Below, one piece after another: positions 13,423 to 27,302 of a stretch of 64,000 nt of DNA. Source of the DNA: Batillaria attramentaria (Eukaryota; Mollusca; Gastropoda; Batillariidae); assembly GCA_018292915.2 (NCBI GenBank), contig JACVVK020000088.1, positions 1,187,001-1,251,000 on the forward strand. The letters are read 5' to 3'. The notes under the pieces are model-generated. The model worked only from the letters and a program-made list of their open reading frames with translations. It made no database searches and had not been told where the DNA came from. A program made the position numbers and the translations under genes. The first letter of the stretch is position 1. Every line of letters starts with the position of its first letter.

Positions 13423-16400
13423 TACTCGTTTGACACGTTTAGATCGCACTCATTTGACACGAGATTGCAACAGAAGCCACAGGGGTATCTTTACCATATC
13501 ATGAAAATAGGAAAAGACGCAGTGAGGACCTGAAGATTTATTGCATTATTCTGACGCTGACACAGTAATCCTGTTGTAAATGAGCGATCATCAAGCGTGG
13601 GACTGAGACATATTGGCGAATAAAGGAACAAATGTAATGCCAGCTCAGGACATCCTTCAGTTCAAAATGAGATGCACGGGGTACGTTATACAGGTATTGC
13701 CACACTAAACCAGGGTATTAAGCTGAGGTAATATATATCTTGTGTCTGGGGCGTGCTAATCTCCGAGGATCACCTCACAGACGATTGTTTTGTAGTGTCA
13801 CATTTCACAACCCCGAGTTTCTACATTTAACGGGTCACATACGTGGGGTCTTTTCGGGATATCGGATGTTCAGAACTCTACACGTCATGGGCCAGGTTTG
13901 ATTCAGACAACCTCTAGTGGTATGGCGACAAAGACAGCACAAGGCTTTTGTGAAGAAGGAGTTAATTGAGTTTACTGCGCTCTGTCTGGGAAAGGAGCGC
14001 ATGCTGAACCAGCGGAAAAGAGCTTCAGTAATCGGCCAGCTAACGGAATCATTTCATCAATGACAGTACAGCTCCCTCCCGACATGCATCTGCATCTTCA
14101 GACGACAGGGGCTTGTTGGCTTATCTCTGGAGAGATGCTAGGAATGGAGTTAAAGATATTCTGCTGTAGAAGGTAAATCAGGGGTCATCCTCAACAGAAG
14201 CTGACTGCAGCATAGTCTGTGGTGCTTAGCTGGCCACCCGCCCGACTGATGGCTGGACATCACTCCACAACCGACGGTTGAATTATGTACATGTAGCAAC
14301 TCTACCAAAGTGCGTCTGGAAATCTTTTGGACTTTGAAATAAGGAACTACTGGCTGGCAATAGGGAGTTTTGAAACTGACTTTCTGTCTTGGTGCTTTGG
14401 CTAGACGGCAGCAGGGTGGTGAGACTGGTGACACGTGGTGGTAATATAACGGGCACCCGGCTGTACACCCGCCAATCAAATTGCAGACAGAATCTTGCTG
14501 AACGGGTTGCAGAGGATCCCGAATGTCTCCCCATCTTACCATCTATCGTTTGTCGCCACCCGTCAGACAGACAGACAGACCGAATCGTGCTCACCGCATG
14601 CACCTCTGTATCTCCGCATGCGCCATTCTAGACAGTGGCCACGCAGTAAGGGATCAGACAGTGATTTCCCCTGACCAGAGTCTAAGCGACCAGACGCATC
14701 GAGATATGTGATGTCAGATAACATACGGGCATTTCGGTTCTTTGAATGTTAGCGGCGGGAATCTTTCTTATCGATTACGCTGTCTCTCCTGCGTTGTTCG
14801 GGGCCATTTCAAAGGAAATTTGCCAACGCATACAGATCATGGTGTGGAGCGGAAATTAGGTTATGTCTACTGCCTTTTCTGTGTGATAAAAGATCGTCTG
14901 ACAACTTCCACACCGACCGATATGATCAGTTACTCCGTGAGACAGACTTGGCGTAATGCACGAACCGTTAATCCCTTCGGAACCAGTATGCACTTCCACT
15001 CCAAGCTGAAGACCAACTAGCTGAGTCGTTGTCGAGTTTCGCCGATTCCAGAAAAGAGTGTTTGGTGCAGATGCCTTTCCTAACATACGACTTCTCGCGT
15101 CCGAAATGAAATAAATTCCCTGCAGCGGCAATCAAAAGAAATGGCCGCAGTGTTTTGGGCGAAGATACGCTGGGAAGATGGGAGCGCTTCAGGACCCTAT
15201 TAACTCCATGTTGGAGCCCAGGGGACCGGTATGTGAGTGCATTCCCTCTCCATGACAGTGATCTAAACAGCGGATTACAGTCCGGCAGCCCATTCACTAG
15301 GGTACGGAGAACCAGGGGACAGTGGAGCTGGCAGATAGAGAGGAGGACGGTGGTAGCCCAATCTCCACTTTCTTCATTCGCGAGGCTTGGCCAGCTTTCC
15401 CGATCCACACTACATATCTGGGGATCAGGGCGTTGTCGGGTCGATTCGGCAACGGTACAGGACTTCGCGCGGCTCTCACGAAAAACCGGTTATTTTTCAA
15501 TTATGAAGACACCGAGATTTGTAACTGGTAGTTTTCTTCTATTTTTACTGCAGTTTGAGGTAACAGGATTATTGTGAGGCGTAGTTCTAAGCGCCACGCA
15601 TGTTTCGTTCTGTTTGCACATTGTCTTAAAGGGGCTTTATGTCTAAAAGTGGTTTGGAAAAGCTCAATATCGCTGTTCAGTGTCGATTTGAGAAACAGGG
15701 GTGTACCATATGAAGCCCAGGGTCCATAGTCCAAAACCAAACACAGATAGATAATATTGTAGTTTTTTTTAAATTTTGTTTTGTTTGTTTGTTTTGGGTC
15801 TTTGTTGTTTGCGGGTTATTTTTGTTTGGATTGTTGGTTTGTTTTTGTTCGATGTTTGTTTTGGTACTGTTTTCCTTCGTTGGGGGTTGTAGTTTTTTGT
15901 GTTGTTTTGTTGTTGTTGTTTATTGTTTGTGTTTTCGGTGTTTTTGTTTTTTGTTTTTGTTTTATTGTTTTGTTGTTTGGAAGGAGGGCGGGGGGCTGAG
16001 GATTAGCAATGAAGACTTGGTGTGTGAAAGACGTGGTAGGGGAACCAAGACCGCAGCAGCAAAGGTTCAGTTGGTTGAAACCATAGACCTCCTTGTTTCC
16101 TGTCAATGTGGGCTCCAGACAAAGAGCGGCGGAACATCTACTGTCTTATTTGCTTTGTTTTCTGCCCGTGTCTTGCAACAGTTGAATGTTGCCAGCACGT
16201 CCGCCAGCGTGGTGACGGGAGGAGCAAGCGAAGGGGTCTGGCCCCTCTGCTGCACGCCGTGTTGATCTGTTTGTAATGCCTATTGGCGTGTCATCACCAT
16301 CTGGTTTTGTCCTCCCACCAACATGATCCATCGGCCTGATAAAGAAACGTGAAGCGAGTCGGTGCCGCTATCCGTCATAAAAAAGATTCGGCACTAAAGG

Positions 16401-19400
16401 TGTGCCATGGAGCAATCTCTCGTCAACTGAGGGATTTATTTTACCATCCAGATTCCATGGGGGTTCGGACGCACAGAGGGAAGTTTTCCACTCCATCATA
16501 GCAGGTGTCGGAGAGGAGGAGCGTTGCTCAGTCTTCATCTGCCTTCGTCACATCGGCCCCGGTAGCTTGCTAAACCAAGCACAAAGCGCAGATGGTACCG
16601 CAGCCTCTACCCCCCTTCAAACAAAAACCAACACTTTTTAAAGCTGCCAAAAAATCGATAAGGACTTGTGTTGGTTTACTTACAGACTGTTGAGGTTCCC
16701 AACGAAAAAGGTAGACGTAAAGATTGTGTTACGTGTTGTTGTTGAGTTCAGATACTGCTGTTCCTCTCCTGGTCAGGTCTGATTTTGTTTCCGGAATGTA
16801 TTCAACAGTTCCAGCTTATTAAGGGAGGAGGCAGAGGTTAGCGGATGGCTGTCCTTCCCGGCTGCTTGTTTTTCGGTATCTTGCTCCGCCTTGTTGCCTG
16901 GTAATGAGAAATGACCAAGAGATTAGCGCCGTAACGCAGGCGATTGCATTGTGTCCCGCACATTTTTTGGCCATTTTCCGGGTGGGATTTGACGTAAGTT
17001 GATTGCTGCTGGGAGCGCTCCAATTTGGACAGATTTCCATGCGTGCTGAAAGTGAAGGCTGCGGATCGCGAGGGAAGATGATGAATTGATTCCTAATTGC
17101 TGTGGTCTCGCTGAACAAGCTTGGGGACGGGGGTAAGAAGAGGGCGGGGGGTGGGGTGTTGTGAGGGAGGAGTGAAATATTGCCTCATTTGTCCCCTCGC
17201 CGCCAGACTGCTTGCTGGCCTCTTCCAGATTGTGTGAGCGGAAGAGATGAATTTGTACGGCGATTCCTTTGATTGCATTCAGCCAGTGCTTTGGTCAGAT
17301 AGCGGCCTTTCCAAAAGTGGAAACAAGATCGTGATTAGCGCAATCTGGCCAGAAAAGCCAGGGAGGAATTGAATGTCTGTTATGGGCAGTCCCCGCCCGC
17401 AATAGCAACTTGACAAATGGACTTTTGAAAAGATTTCAAATAAAAATCAACGGCCTTGTCCTTCAGGAGGGTAATTGTTCTTGCGGCAGGGTTTCCAGTC
17501 CATGAATTTCTTTCGTCTGCTTCAGCAATCGGGATTTGCGGAAACTGAATGATGACGACACAATCTGTCGGCAGATTTGATCAGATCGGTAAATGGGGGT
17601 ACCGTCCAGTTTTCGTAATGGTGATTTCACAAATAGAACTCCAGTATAAGCAGGACTGCTCCCAATAATGAAGTGACTGTATGAGATTGGAAACGACGAA
17701 CAAGCCTAGTTTGGGTCTGGTGCCTGGGCAGACCAGTAATTGGTGTAAACAGAGGTGCACGTGCTGTTCATTACCGTTAATTCCGCGGGCAGGCAATAAC
17801 TCGCATTTGTCGTCGGCAATCATCCCGCATGCAGATCATAACTTTTGATAGCCAGGTAATATTAGGTGGGATTGTCGGCTTGTCTGCCTGCATGGGTCGG
17901 AATAATGTAGATGGTGTCTGGCCTCGTATAGCCTGCGGCAAGAGTACATGGGTTGTGGTGGACGGAATTCTGTCAGACGCGATCCTTCTTTTCTGCCCAC
18001 AGTCTCAGTGCCAGTACAAAACGTTTGCACTCAGCAAGATAGGTAGGTTTTGGTCGTCGCCGAGAAAGCCGTTTGTAGCTTTCGGTACTTTCAAACAACA
18101 TTAAGAATTCCATATTCATTAATGACCAATACCGTCGTTTATCTGTCTAGCAACGCTGGGATACTCCTGCATTCAGATCAGAACAAGGAGTTCCGAGTTC
18201 CCGTATTCAGTTTTGTAGATGACCATGTTGCAGCCGTAGCAGAGTAGCCTAGCTCCGTTTGTAAACTCTGTGTCATGTGGCCGTGTGTAGCGGCGTGACG
18301 GGCGGTTTGTGGCCGGCGTGTGGCGAGTGCCTCATTTCCAACGCAGGTAAACAGCACCAGGGGCAGACAACTATAGCCGCGGGCACCACGGTTTGTACCA
18401 ATTACTACCTGTATACAATGCTGCAAATTGCTGTCTGCCATTCTCCATCACGTGACAAAAATACAACATACCTTACGTCTGACGTGAAATGGGCGGGCAG
18501 GTATTGGCAGAGGGAGTTTCAGTTACACGTGATAGTGCCATATGCTCAAACAACTGACCTGGGAGATTCCTGCATTTCAGTCAGTTTGTAAACACTTTAC
18601 AAAACCATCATAATATATGTATTAATTCTTTATAACTGAAATGAGTTGTATAGTAGCTATTGCTGAATTCCGTTGTCTCTTCCGGTGGAAAAGGACGTTA
18701 AACTCCTAAACACCCACCCACCCAACCGTTGTCTCTTCTTCTGCCACACCTTGAGACCAAAACAAAACCATCTCAGCGTAACACGTGCCATCAGCATTCC
18801 CTTTTATCTGCAGCTGATGTCTCCCGAGACAGACCGCGCGTATTGTGGTATGGCGGCAGAACAAGCAAATACCACAGGTTTCCACAGCAAATACGGCACG
18901 TCTCCTTATAACTCTGACCACTGCAGGTGTCGTGCGCTAAGGACCACTCCAACTTTCCCCAGTGTTGACCCTCCCCCCTCAAGTGGACGCTGTGCACGGC
19001 TGTCTGCATACTGTCCTCTACCTGGGTCGTCCTCCCCTTCTTCTGGTATCAGTCCACTTTTCCTGCTGGCTCCAGCCAGGCCGCCCCGGTCGGCAGGTCA
19101 CTGTGGCTGCTGACCACTTGTTTGCCAAACATCTCCCGCTGTAGGGGGGCAGGACTGGGAGACACTCATCTGGAAAGGTCGGGAGGTTAGCAAGCAGGAG
19201 TGTTTGTTTCTGAGTCTGTTTCTTTGATCACGGATCGAGTCTTGTAATCGCTTGAAACATTTCTGTAAGCGTATCAAGCGTTTTTATGCATGAACAGGTA
19301 TGTGGGAAAGATTTGTGTGCCAAACAAATGACATGGTGTTTCTTCTCGTTCCAGATTGACCCGTGCAGCGTAGCTGGCAAAGATGGACGTATTCGGGAAG

Positions 19401-19923
19401 GCGATCAGATTTTACAGGTAATTGTTTCCCCTTTCAAGTAAAAGAATAATATGAATTTTCATGTAGGTTCATGATTGATAAAGAGCCGTGCCACGTTGCA
19501 GAGAAATAGAGCCATCGGAGGGCTGCTGATGTTATCCTTGCTATTTTGACTGATTATCAGTTTTGCCATCTAAAGATAGCTATGTACCGGAATTCACTTC
19601 ATATCAGGCGCTCTTAGGTTATTCTGTTGTGTGGCACTGTTACCCATGGCATTGTGTTCTTTTGTTTTGTTCTTCTCCTCCTTGCTTACGGACAGTACCT
19701 TTATGTGTGTGTAGATTAACGGGGTGGACGTGCACAGTCGTGACGAGGCCATCGCACTCTTCTCGTGTCAGGAACCCGATATCTCCTTGCTAGTGGCCCG
19801 ACCCCAGTTACAGGTGAGATGCCCGCTCCACCCAGCCACTGATCTCTGTCTGTCTGTCTCTCTCTCTCTCTCGCTCTCTCTCTCGCTCTCCCCCACCCCT
19901 CTCCCCCCCCCCCCCCCGAGGCT

Positions 19924-19986
<63 letters not shown>

Positions 19987-20580
19987 CGCGCGCGCTCTCC
20001 AGCACTAGTATTATTTTGGTGCATCATACTTTTACCTGACGCTAGGGACGCTAGGGTATCACGCAGTCATCTATGATTCACCCTATTCACGTGTTTCAGT
20101 CTTTCAAATAAAACGAGTGTGACATGTCAGCTTACTGCCTGCATGCCATTACGAAACACCCTGCATTTCCAGTTCAGTGAATCAGGAGAATTACTCAAAT
20201 GGTTTCCGTGAGAAAAATCTGTGAGGTTTGCAAATAATGAATTGTCGTATTTCACATGTCGGCCGCAGCATGCATGTGTCATTCTAGAAAGTGCGATTGG
20301 CGCAAGATTGTACCGTGCATGCTTCATGCCTCTATGATTTTCCTACACTTTGTCGTAACTGTATCCAGCACGGGAGACGACTTCAAACAGGCGCACTGAT
20401 TTCATTTGGTCTGGGTAGGTCGGTGCTTAGGTAATCCTATTCACTCATTCTGATGTTTGTGACAGCTACGGCTTTTAATTGAGAAAATGGATTGCACGGG
20501 GCCAAGTTTGTAGTATAGCGTGGGATTAGGTGGGTTGGGTTTTTTTGTGTTTTTTTTTTGGTTTTTTTTTGCAAACGTCT

Positions 20581-20670
<90 letters not shown>

Positions 20671-20705
20671 ACACACACACTGACACACACACACACACAC
20701 TGACA

Positions 20706-20758
<53 letters not shown>

Positions 20759-21696
20759 CATAGAGAGTACTAGTCTTAGTTCCTCTCATTTCACGACGTG
20801 TATGTGAAGCAAGACAATGTTGATTTGAGGAAACAGCTGATGTAGACAGGCATGTGAATGCTGCAGAGTGCCGTAAAGAAAGAAGGAAAGAAGAAAAAAA
20901 GATGAGGTTAGGGAATGGGGTGTGGGTGGTGGTTGAGCTTTGGAGGTGGGGGTTGGGGGGTGGGTGGAGGTGAGTGCAACACGGATACAGGGAGGAGAAT
21001 ATTACCGGTAGGCGATTTTTTTTAACCTGGACGCAGAAACCAGACGCAGGAGAGTCAGGTAAAACATTCACGTTCTCTCTCACTCATCCCTCCACCTTTT
21101 AGTTTTTAACTACCTGCCGATTTGCTGTCTGGGGCAATTCCTGGCCAGACCCGCGTGAAGAAAAAAAAAAACCCAAAAATCTGTTCCTTCCCTCTCCTTT
21201 AGATCAGGGCGTCTGGCGAGATGTGTGAAGAGAAGCAATCGCCTGATGATCGTCAAACATCCTCTCTGTGCTCACCTCCATCTCCTGCCGCCTTTCTTCA
21301 CTGCTGATTCCTACTCCAGATTACTCTCTGTTCTGTCTTGATGTGCCTCTCACACCACCTTGCATTCATCTCTCCAAACTGACTTTGAAAGTCGGAACTT
21401 AGAACTCTAACCTGTTGGTTCACAAGACTTGTCCTTTTTTAACACCAGCAGCGTGTTGGCTGCAGAAGTGTCCCGACGAAGAATCAACTATGTGTACTAA
21501 CTGAGATGCTGGAAAAACCTCAGAAGGATTTCAAGTGGCCGTTTCCTTACTTTGATTGGTCTGATCGCAGATCCAGAGAGTGAAGAAAAACGTGTGGGCA
21601 AAAAAAACAAAAAAACACACAGACACACGCACATAGAGGTCCTAATTCTTTGAGTTTTCGTCCTGTCTGAATTGTACAACTTTCTGTACTCATCTT

Positions 21697-21771
<75 letters not shown>

Positions 21772-24700
21772 CCAACAACTCCCAACAAGGTTCAGGAGGC
21801 CTGTAGTAAGTCAGTCAGCCTGGAAGTGGAAGTAGATGTAGCACTGGTTGCGATAGTCTCTTGCCCGCTTGTTTGTACATTACACACTTCCGCCATTCCC
21901 ATACATCTCGTGTGACTTCTTCCCGTCATATTTTGCCCGATTCCTTATCAAAATGTGCGCCCAGTTCGTGATAAATCATGGGTCATTGCAGCCGCCGCCT
22001 CCCCAGGTAGCGATAGCCCCGTACCGTGCAAAGTCATTCCACACATCACAAACACACTGGACACAGTGGGAGCAAGGAGCCGGAGGGGGTGGGGGTGAGG
22101 GGGAGTATGGTGGTGATTTAGTCTGTTGCTTGTTTTCCCACCCAGATTAGGTGGCCTGCTGCAAGCGTTTGATGTTCAAGTGTGTTTTGCCTTTGTGTGT
22201 ACCGTGCCGGTCGGTACAGTGAAGTGCAGACGTCAAAAGAATGGGAAATGCGTTGACATTGTGCTTTTGTGGCGGGAGGCTGATTTGCTGCTTTTCTGAC
22301 ACAATGACGTTTTTGTTTTGTCTGTTCTTTTCCGTTTTCTTTTGTCACCGCCTTTACTGTTATTGAAGTCAGTTCTGTTGCACAGCACTCTGTCTTCACG
22401 ACTGCTTCTGACATTAACAACGGTTTATACCCGGCACCTGAAAGGCCGGCCCGGGCAGCACCTTCTCAGTTTGGGTTATGAGGGTTTTTTGTTTGTTTTT
22501 TGTGGCTCATTCGCTTGTTGCAGGCTCTTACTGTGAACTGAGTAAACTGATAACTCGGAATTCCTGTTAAATGTGTACAATCTCTCCAACTGGAATGAAT
22601 CATTAGTTGATAAAGTTTTCTTTTGACTGAACGATTATGTTTTACCATATGCTTTTCTTATGGAAGGTTTGGGGAGGGCGAGGGGGGGGGGGTGTTTGAA
22701 GGAAGTCAGTGACAAGTAACTTTTTTTTTTTTTTTTTTAGCTTCTAGACATCCTAGCATCTTTCACCAAGCGTTTGTTTGAAATGTTCAAAGATAACACC
22801 ACTTGCAGAAGTGTCAGAGTACTGCTCATGCTCGGTATGTGCCTTCAGCAAGCAAAGACAGATTCTTTTCACGGGATGCGGATAGGATGGGTTGTAGGCT
22901 GTCTTTTTAAAGAAATTTATATTTCGTTTGTTGTTTTGTTGTTGTTGTTGTTATTTTTTGTTTGATGTTTTCTATAGGGGATGGTGTTTTCGTTTGTTGT
23001 TGTTGTTGTTGGATTTTTTTTTAAAGTTTAGTATTTGGTGTTGTTTCTTTTCTGGGATCGTGGATACCGATCGGTCCTTTCAGTCTTTCTTTGTTATCTG
23101 TATCTTCCGTTTGTTTGAGTATCACAAGCGATGTGGTTTAGATTATGTCCTCACTTTTCCCTCGTACGCCTTTGTAGGGCAGGTATAGATCAAGCGCCTG
23201 TCTTGTCTTCAGAGACACGTTTACCCGTTCCTGTTTGGGACGGTGCCATCAGAGGCCGGCAGTGGGCAATCTACGGATTCCTCACTCCTCTTCTCACACT
23301 TTGGCCGCGGCTTTTGTGAAGAACTTGAGTCAAGTGTTTGCATTGCTTAATAGCAGATGGCCTTTGAAGTCGCCGAGAAACAGATAATTTTAACTTGTGT
23401 TAATGTAGTGAAAGAGATGCATCTTGATTTTTGACTGGTTGCCGCTGGAAACCTGTCAGTCGCCCTCAGGAGAACTAATGCACAGATATTCGTCACTTTT
23501 GAAGTGGTTTTGCTTCGGAAAAGTGTTTATTTTCCCAGCCGTTTCGGAGCCAAAATCCTTGCTAAGAAACTCTAAGATGTGCTCTTAGCGGCACATCAGG
23601 CTCCCATTTGAGACACTAACGCTGATGCACTTTCTTCTGTTCTTCCAGTAAGACCCGAGAAGCTTGCTTCCTTCTCGTAGTGCGGAGTAGAGTATAAACC
23701 GCGGCTTGCAGCAGATGGTTTTTTAATGCCGCTTAATCCTCCAGCTGTTCCATGTTTAGTGTTGAGGGATCACCGAGGGTGGAGCGATGTCTGAACAACA
23801 ATGCTGTAGGACACGACCCAAAAGAATTTAGTGGCACCGACAAATGACAGAAGTTTAGCCAGGACCGCTTGAAACCTGTTGCTTTGAAACAAGAGAGGCA
23901 GGTACTTCAGGCGCCATTGATCATCCCGCAGGAGACTTTCTTCCGTTTCTCGTGCAAAACATCACGACCTTCTACTGGCGGGAGCAGTCAGTGCGCCTCC
24001 TGTCTCGAGCCCCCCATTTTTTTTTTTTTTTTTTAGCTCCTTTCAGACCCCCCTTCCTTTAAAACAAGAAACTTCAAAGAGTTGGCTGGATCAAAGGGGT
24101 AGTTTACTCCACTGTACTTTGAGTAGGGGTTCGTGAGACTTCCTGAACATCCCAGGGTGGGTTTGATTTTCTGGTCTGCAAGAAGCCAACTGGTCAGATG
24201 CAAGGCAACGCTGATTTTCCCCAAGTTGTTCTTTGTGGAGTGGACTTCCTGTCTTTTGAGAGGCAATGGGTGCTCACAGTTTAGGGGAGGGGTCTGTTGG
24301 TGCTAAGAATCAAATATACGGCAATAATCACTCATTGAGGAATGGTCGGCAGACATGTTACCTCGAGCAGCGACTGTCGTGAGGCGATGTCCCTGTAGTG
24401 TCAAGAATCTTCTGGAGATGAGTCAAAGTGCAATCCATTTTTGTTTTTTTATCCTCAATATAGAAATCCACTGACTCACTGACTTTGTTCAGTCTTGGCT
24501 CGCCAGTGGACACCTAATTGCAAACAACAATACGGAGGATAATTTGCAAACTACGAGGTTCAGTGTCGATAAGTAAGGAAAGCCGATGTATCATACACAG
24601 CAACCTAAGTTACTGTCTCGATCAGTACTAGTGTATATTTGGAATCTGGCTAACACACTACCTGTGGCATTTGCCAGCAAGTGGTAAAAGAGAGCGCCCC

Positions 24701-26625
24701 CTGCAGTACAAGACAAACAACTACAGAGGCAGCAAACCCGGAGAGAGAAGCTGGCTTTCGTTAGTCTCTGACCCCTTCCCCCCCCCCCCCCCCCCCCCCC
24801 TCTGCTACAGTTTTTTTTAACCACAGTCGGGTCTTCTCATCACTCGTGACCGGTAGTGTTTTCACAGTCAATAGACAACCGTCACCCCACGATCAGTCAG
24901 CCTCGGGTAGCTTCACACGGGTAGAAGAGGGTGTTTCTCAAATGATGCTGCTGAATGCAGTCAAATTTTTGTTGTGCTTGAAGATACGCTAGAGTAAACC
25001 ACGATCACTGATGGCCAGCAAGTAACACGTGATTTTCATCTGTGAGGAAGCAGGGTAAAACACCTCGACTGTCAAATCACTACTACTTTGTAAAAGGGGT
25101 GTGTGTGTGGTGGGGGGGGGGGGGTATTGGACAAATTGTCGCCCTGTTATGACTCTTACCCGCCACTTTCGCAGCTCAGATATCGTTCCCGCAAAGACAG
25201 ATAGAGGATACAATTAGGACAGCAGCGAACAGCGCGGCAAGCTTCTCAAGACTGATTGCACCAGTAGAAGAGCTGTTTAATTACATTTGTCACTTTGGGC
25301 AGTTGATGTGCGTGTTTAACACACACATTGCTTACACTAGTTAGTGACAGTCGCTGGCTTCGTATCACACCATTGGTAAGACTGTGACAACCAGAGTTGG
25401 TGTTATTGTTTTACAACTTCAGATTCTGTGGACAGCTGACGAACTCAGGTAATGCCTTTCGGCCAACGTGTGTAGCTTGGTGTTGAGGTGTTTAGTGAAG
25501 GGTTTATTTTCCTACAATGTCTGGTATGTGCTCGTTCGTGCGTCAGTATCAACTATTTACCGTTAGCAGTGTCGCTCGCCTCGTGTTTACATCATAGACC
25601 ATAGTGTCAGACACGCATCTGACAAGCAGACATGTCGGGTAGCTGCGGCTGATTGTTGCCGGGATTGTGGAGGCCCGGGGTGGAGGGTCTGTCGAACAAC
25701 GCTCATTTCTGGGACTGACGAGAACGTAATTTGGGACATAACCTTTGCTTTCTCACGCTCGTCCTCACTGATTATCGTCGAAATTTTCAGGAAGGGACCG
25801 TTGTGTCTGCAGTTTCTGTGCATGCTCGCATAGATTTTGTTGAACAAAATAAGTTCAAGTTCGAAATCGGCTTGGAATCCGTCGGAGCCTGTATCGTAGT
25901 TTGATAAGAGGATACTAGTCACGTGGTTATAGGATCCGTTATAGAGAACCATCCCCTTTATCACAACTGCGTAATACGAAGCGGAACCACAGACCGGCGT
26001 ATCAGTCTTGGTTTCATCCTCAGAAAATTGAATTCTATCTTTGGGGCGCGGGATATCAAGGTATCCGCTTACACGTAGTTCCCAGATAGGCGTCAGGTTG
26101 TAGTGGCGTCAAGTTATCGTGTAAATCTCCCCTACATGACTAATGTGGATTGGGGGCGGACTGTGGCGGTGATTACCAGGTGATCCTACAGACCCGGGTC
26201 ACGTCACGTCGCCGCCCGTATCGCTGAGCGCATCTCATTAAGGAGCGAGATTACCGTACTTTACGCTTCATAGAGAAATTACTGGCCAGGCGTGTCAGAC
26301 AAAAGTGGGTCAATGCACAGGTGCATTAATAAATTGCCTTACACGAGGTAGAGGTACAAAGGTAACAAAGAGGTGAGTGCTGGGGGCGTGAGGAGAAATT
26401 GACAGATCGAGAATCGTGGCGGCTCATCAGACGGTGATATGGGAGCTTCCCCTGCCTGGCAGCTGACACAGTCTGACAGAAAGAGGGCCAGGCGGAAGGA
26501 TTTGGAGGGAAAAGGGTGTCATCAAGCTAATGGTGGTGTTGATTCTGAAATTATAGTGCCCGGTAGGAGGCCATGATGATTTACCTAGCAATCTGATGAT
26601 CCGACGTACTTCAGCGAGCGTTGAG

Positions 26626-26668
<43 letters not shown>

Positions 26669-27227
26669 CTCTGCGGAAAGTCTGACATGCGTCTAGTTTT
26701 ACGTGCCCAAGTATTTCATGTCAGACCGAATACTGGCTTGAAGAACGTCTGAACTTTTCAGAGAATTTCCTGACTTGGGTGAAACACAAGGGCCGGGTCA
26801 ACACCAACCAGATTTAGGTCAGCCTTGTATGATGCTGGCACCTGCGTCTGTGACATCTGTGACTGGGCAGAAGGAGTAAAGGGGAAGTGGGGCGGGAAAG
26901 GCGACCAGCCATTGTTCCACCGCTGGAATCTGGCTGTTTCCTGGATGGTTTACATTACTCAATCCTACAGGAACCATTATGCGTTTTGAGCTTGTTCATG
27001 TCGGCTTCTTTCCTACATTTTTCTTTCACTTATAGAGTACAGTGCACTTTATACACCCCTAACCCGCGAAATAACAATTGCACTAGAATGCGGTGTATCC
27101 GTACAACACCTGCTGCAGCGATCGTTCCTTTGAAGTTAAAACGCGATTCGTGCAAACGGAAACTATTTTAGGGGCACTGAGGAGTCCGACAGACTAATAG
27201 TGTATATCCTCAGCATCAACAAAACAA

Positions 27228-27302
<75 letters not shown>

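Larger units (their letters stand above)
11445..19354 (+). other. 7.9-kb PDZRN intron
   Basis: Bounded by the GTACGT donor and ccag acceptor. It holds two truncated SINE copies (11887, 18683), a GT/GA array (13331), a T/G-rich simple tract (15775-15990), and a long low-repeat block at about 16800-17600 with many TAAT/ATTA-type motifs that could be regulatory. No other exon is supported. Confidence 0.8.

Noticed and set aside
15775..16000. Phe/Val/Cys-rich ORF that looks like a membrane protein
   Set aside because: Translation of a T/G-rich simple tract; no start context or splice support, and similar tracts occur at 22928 and 33030.
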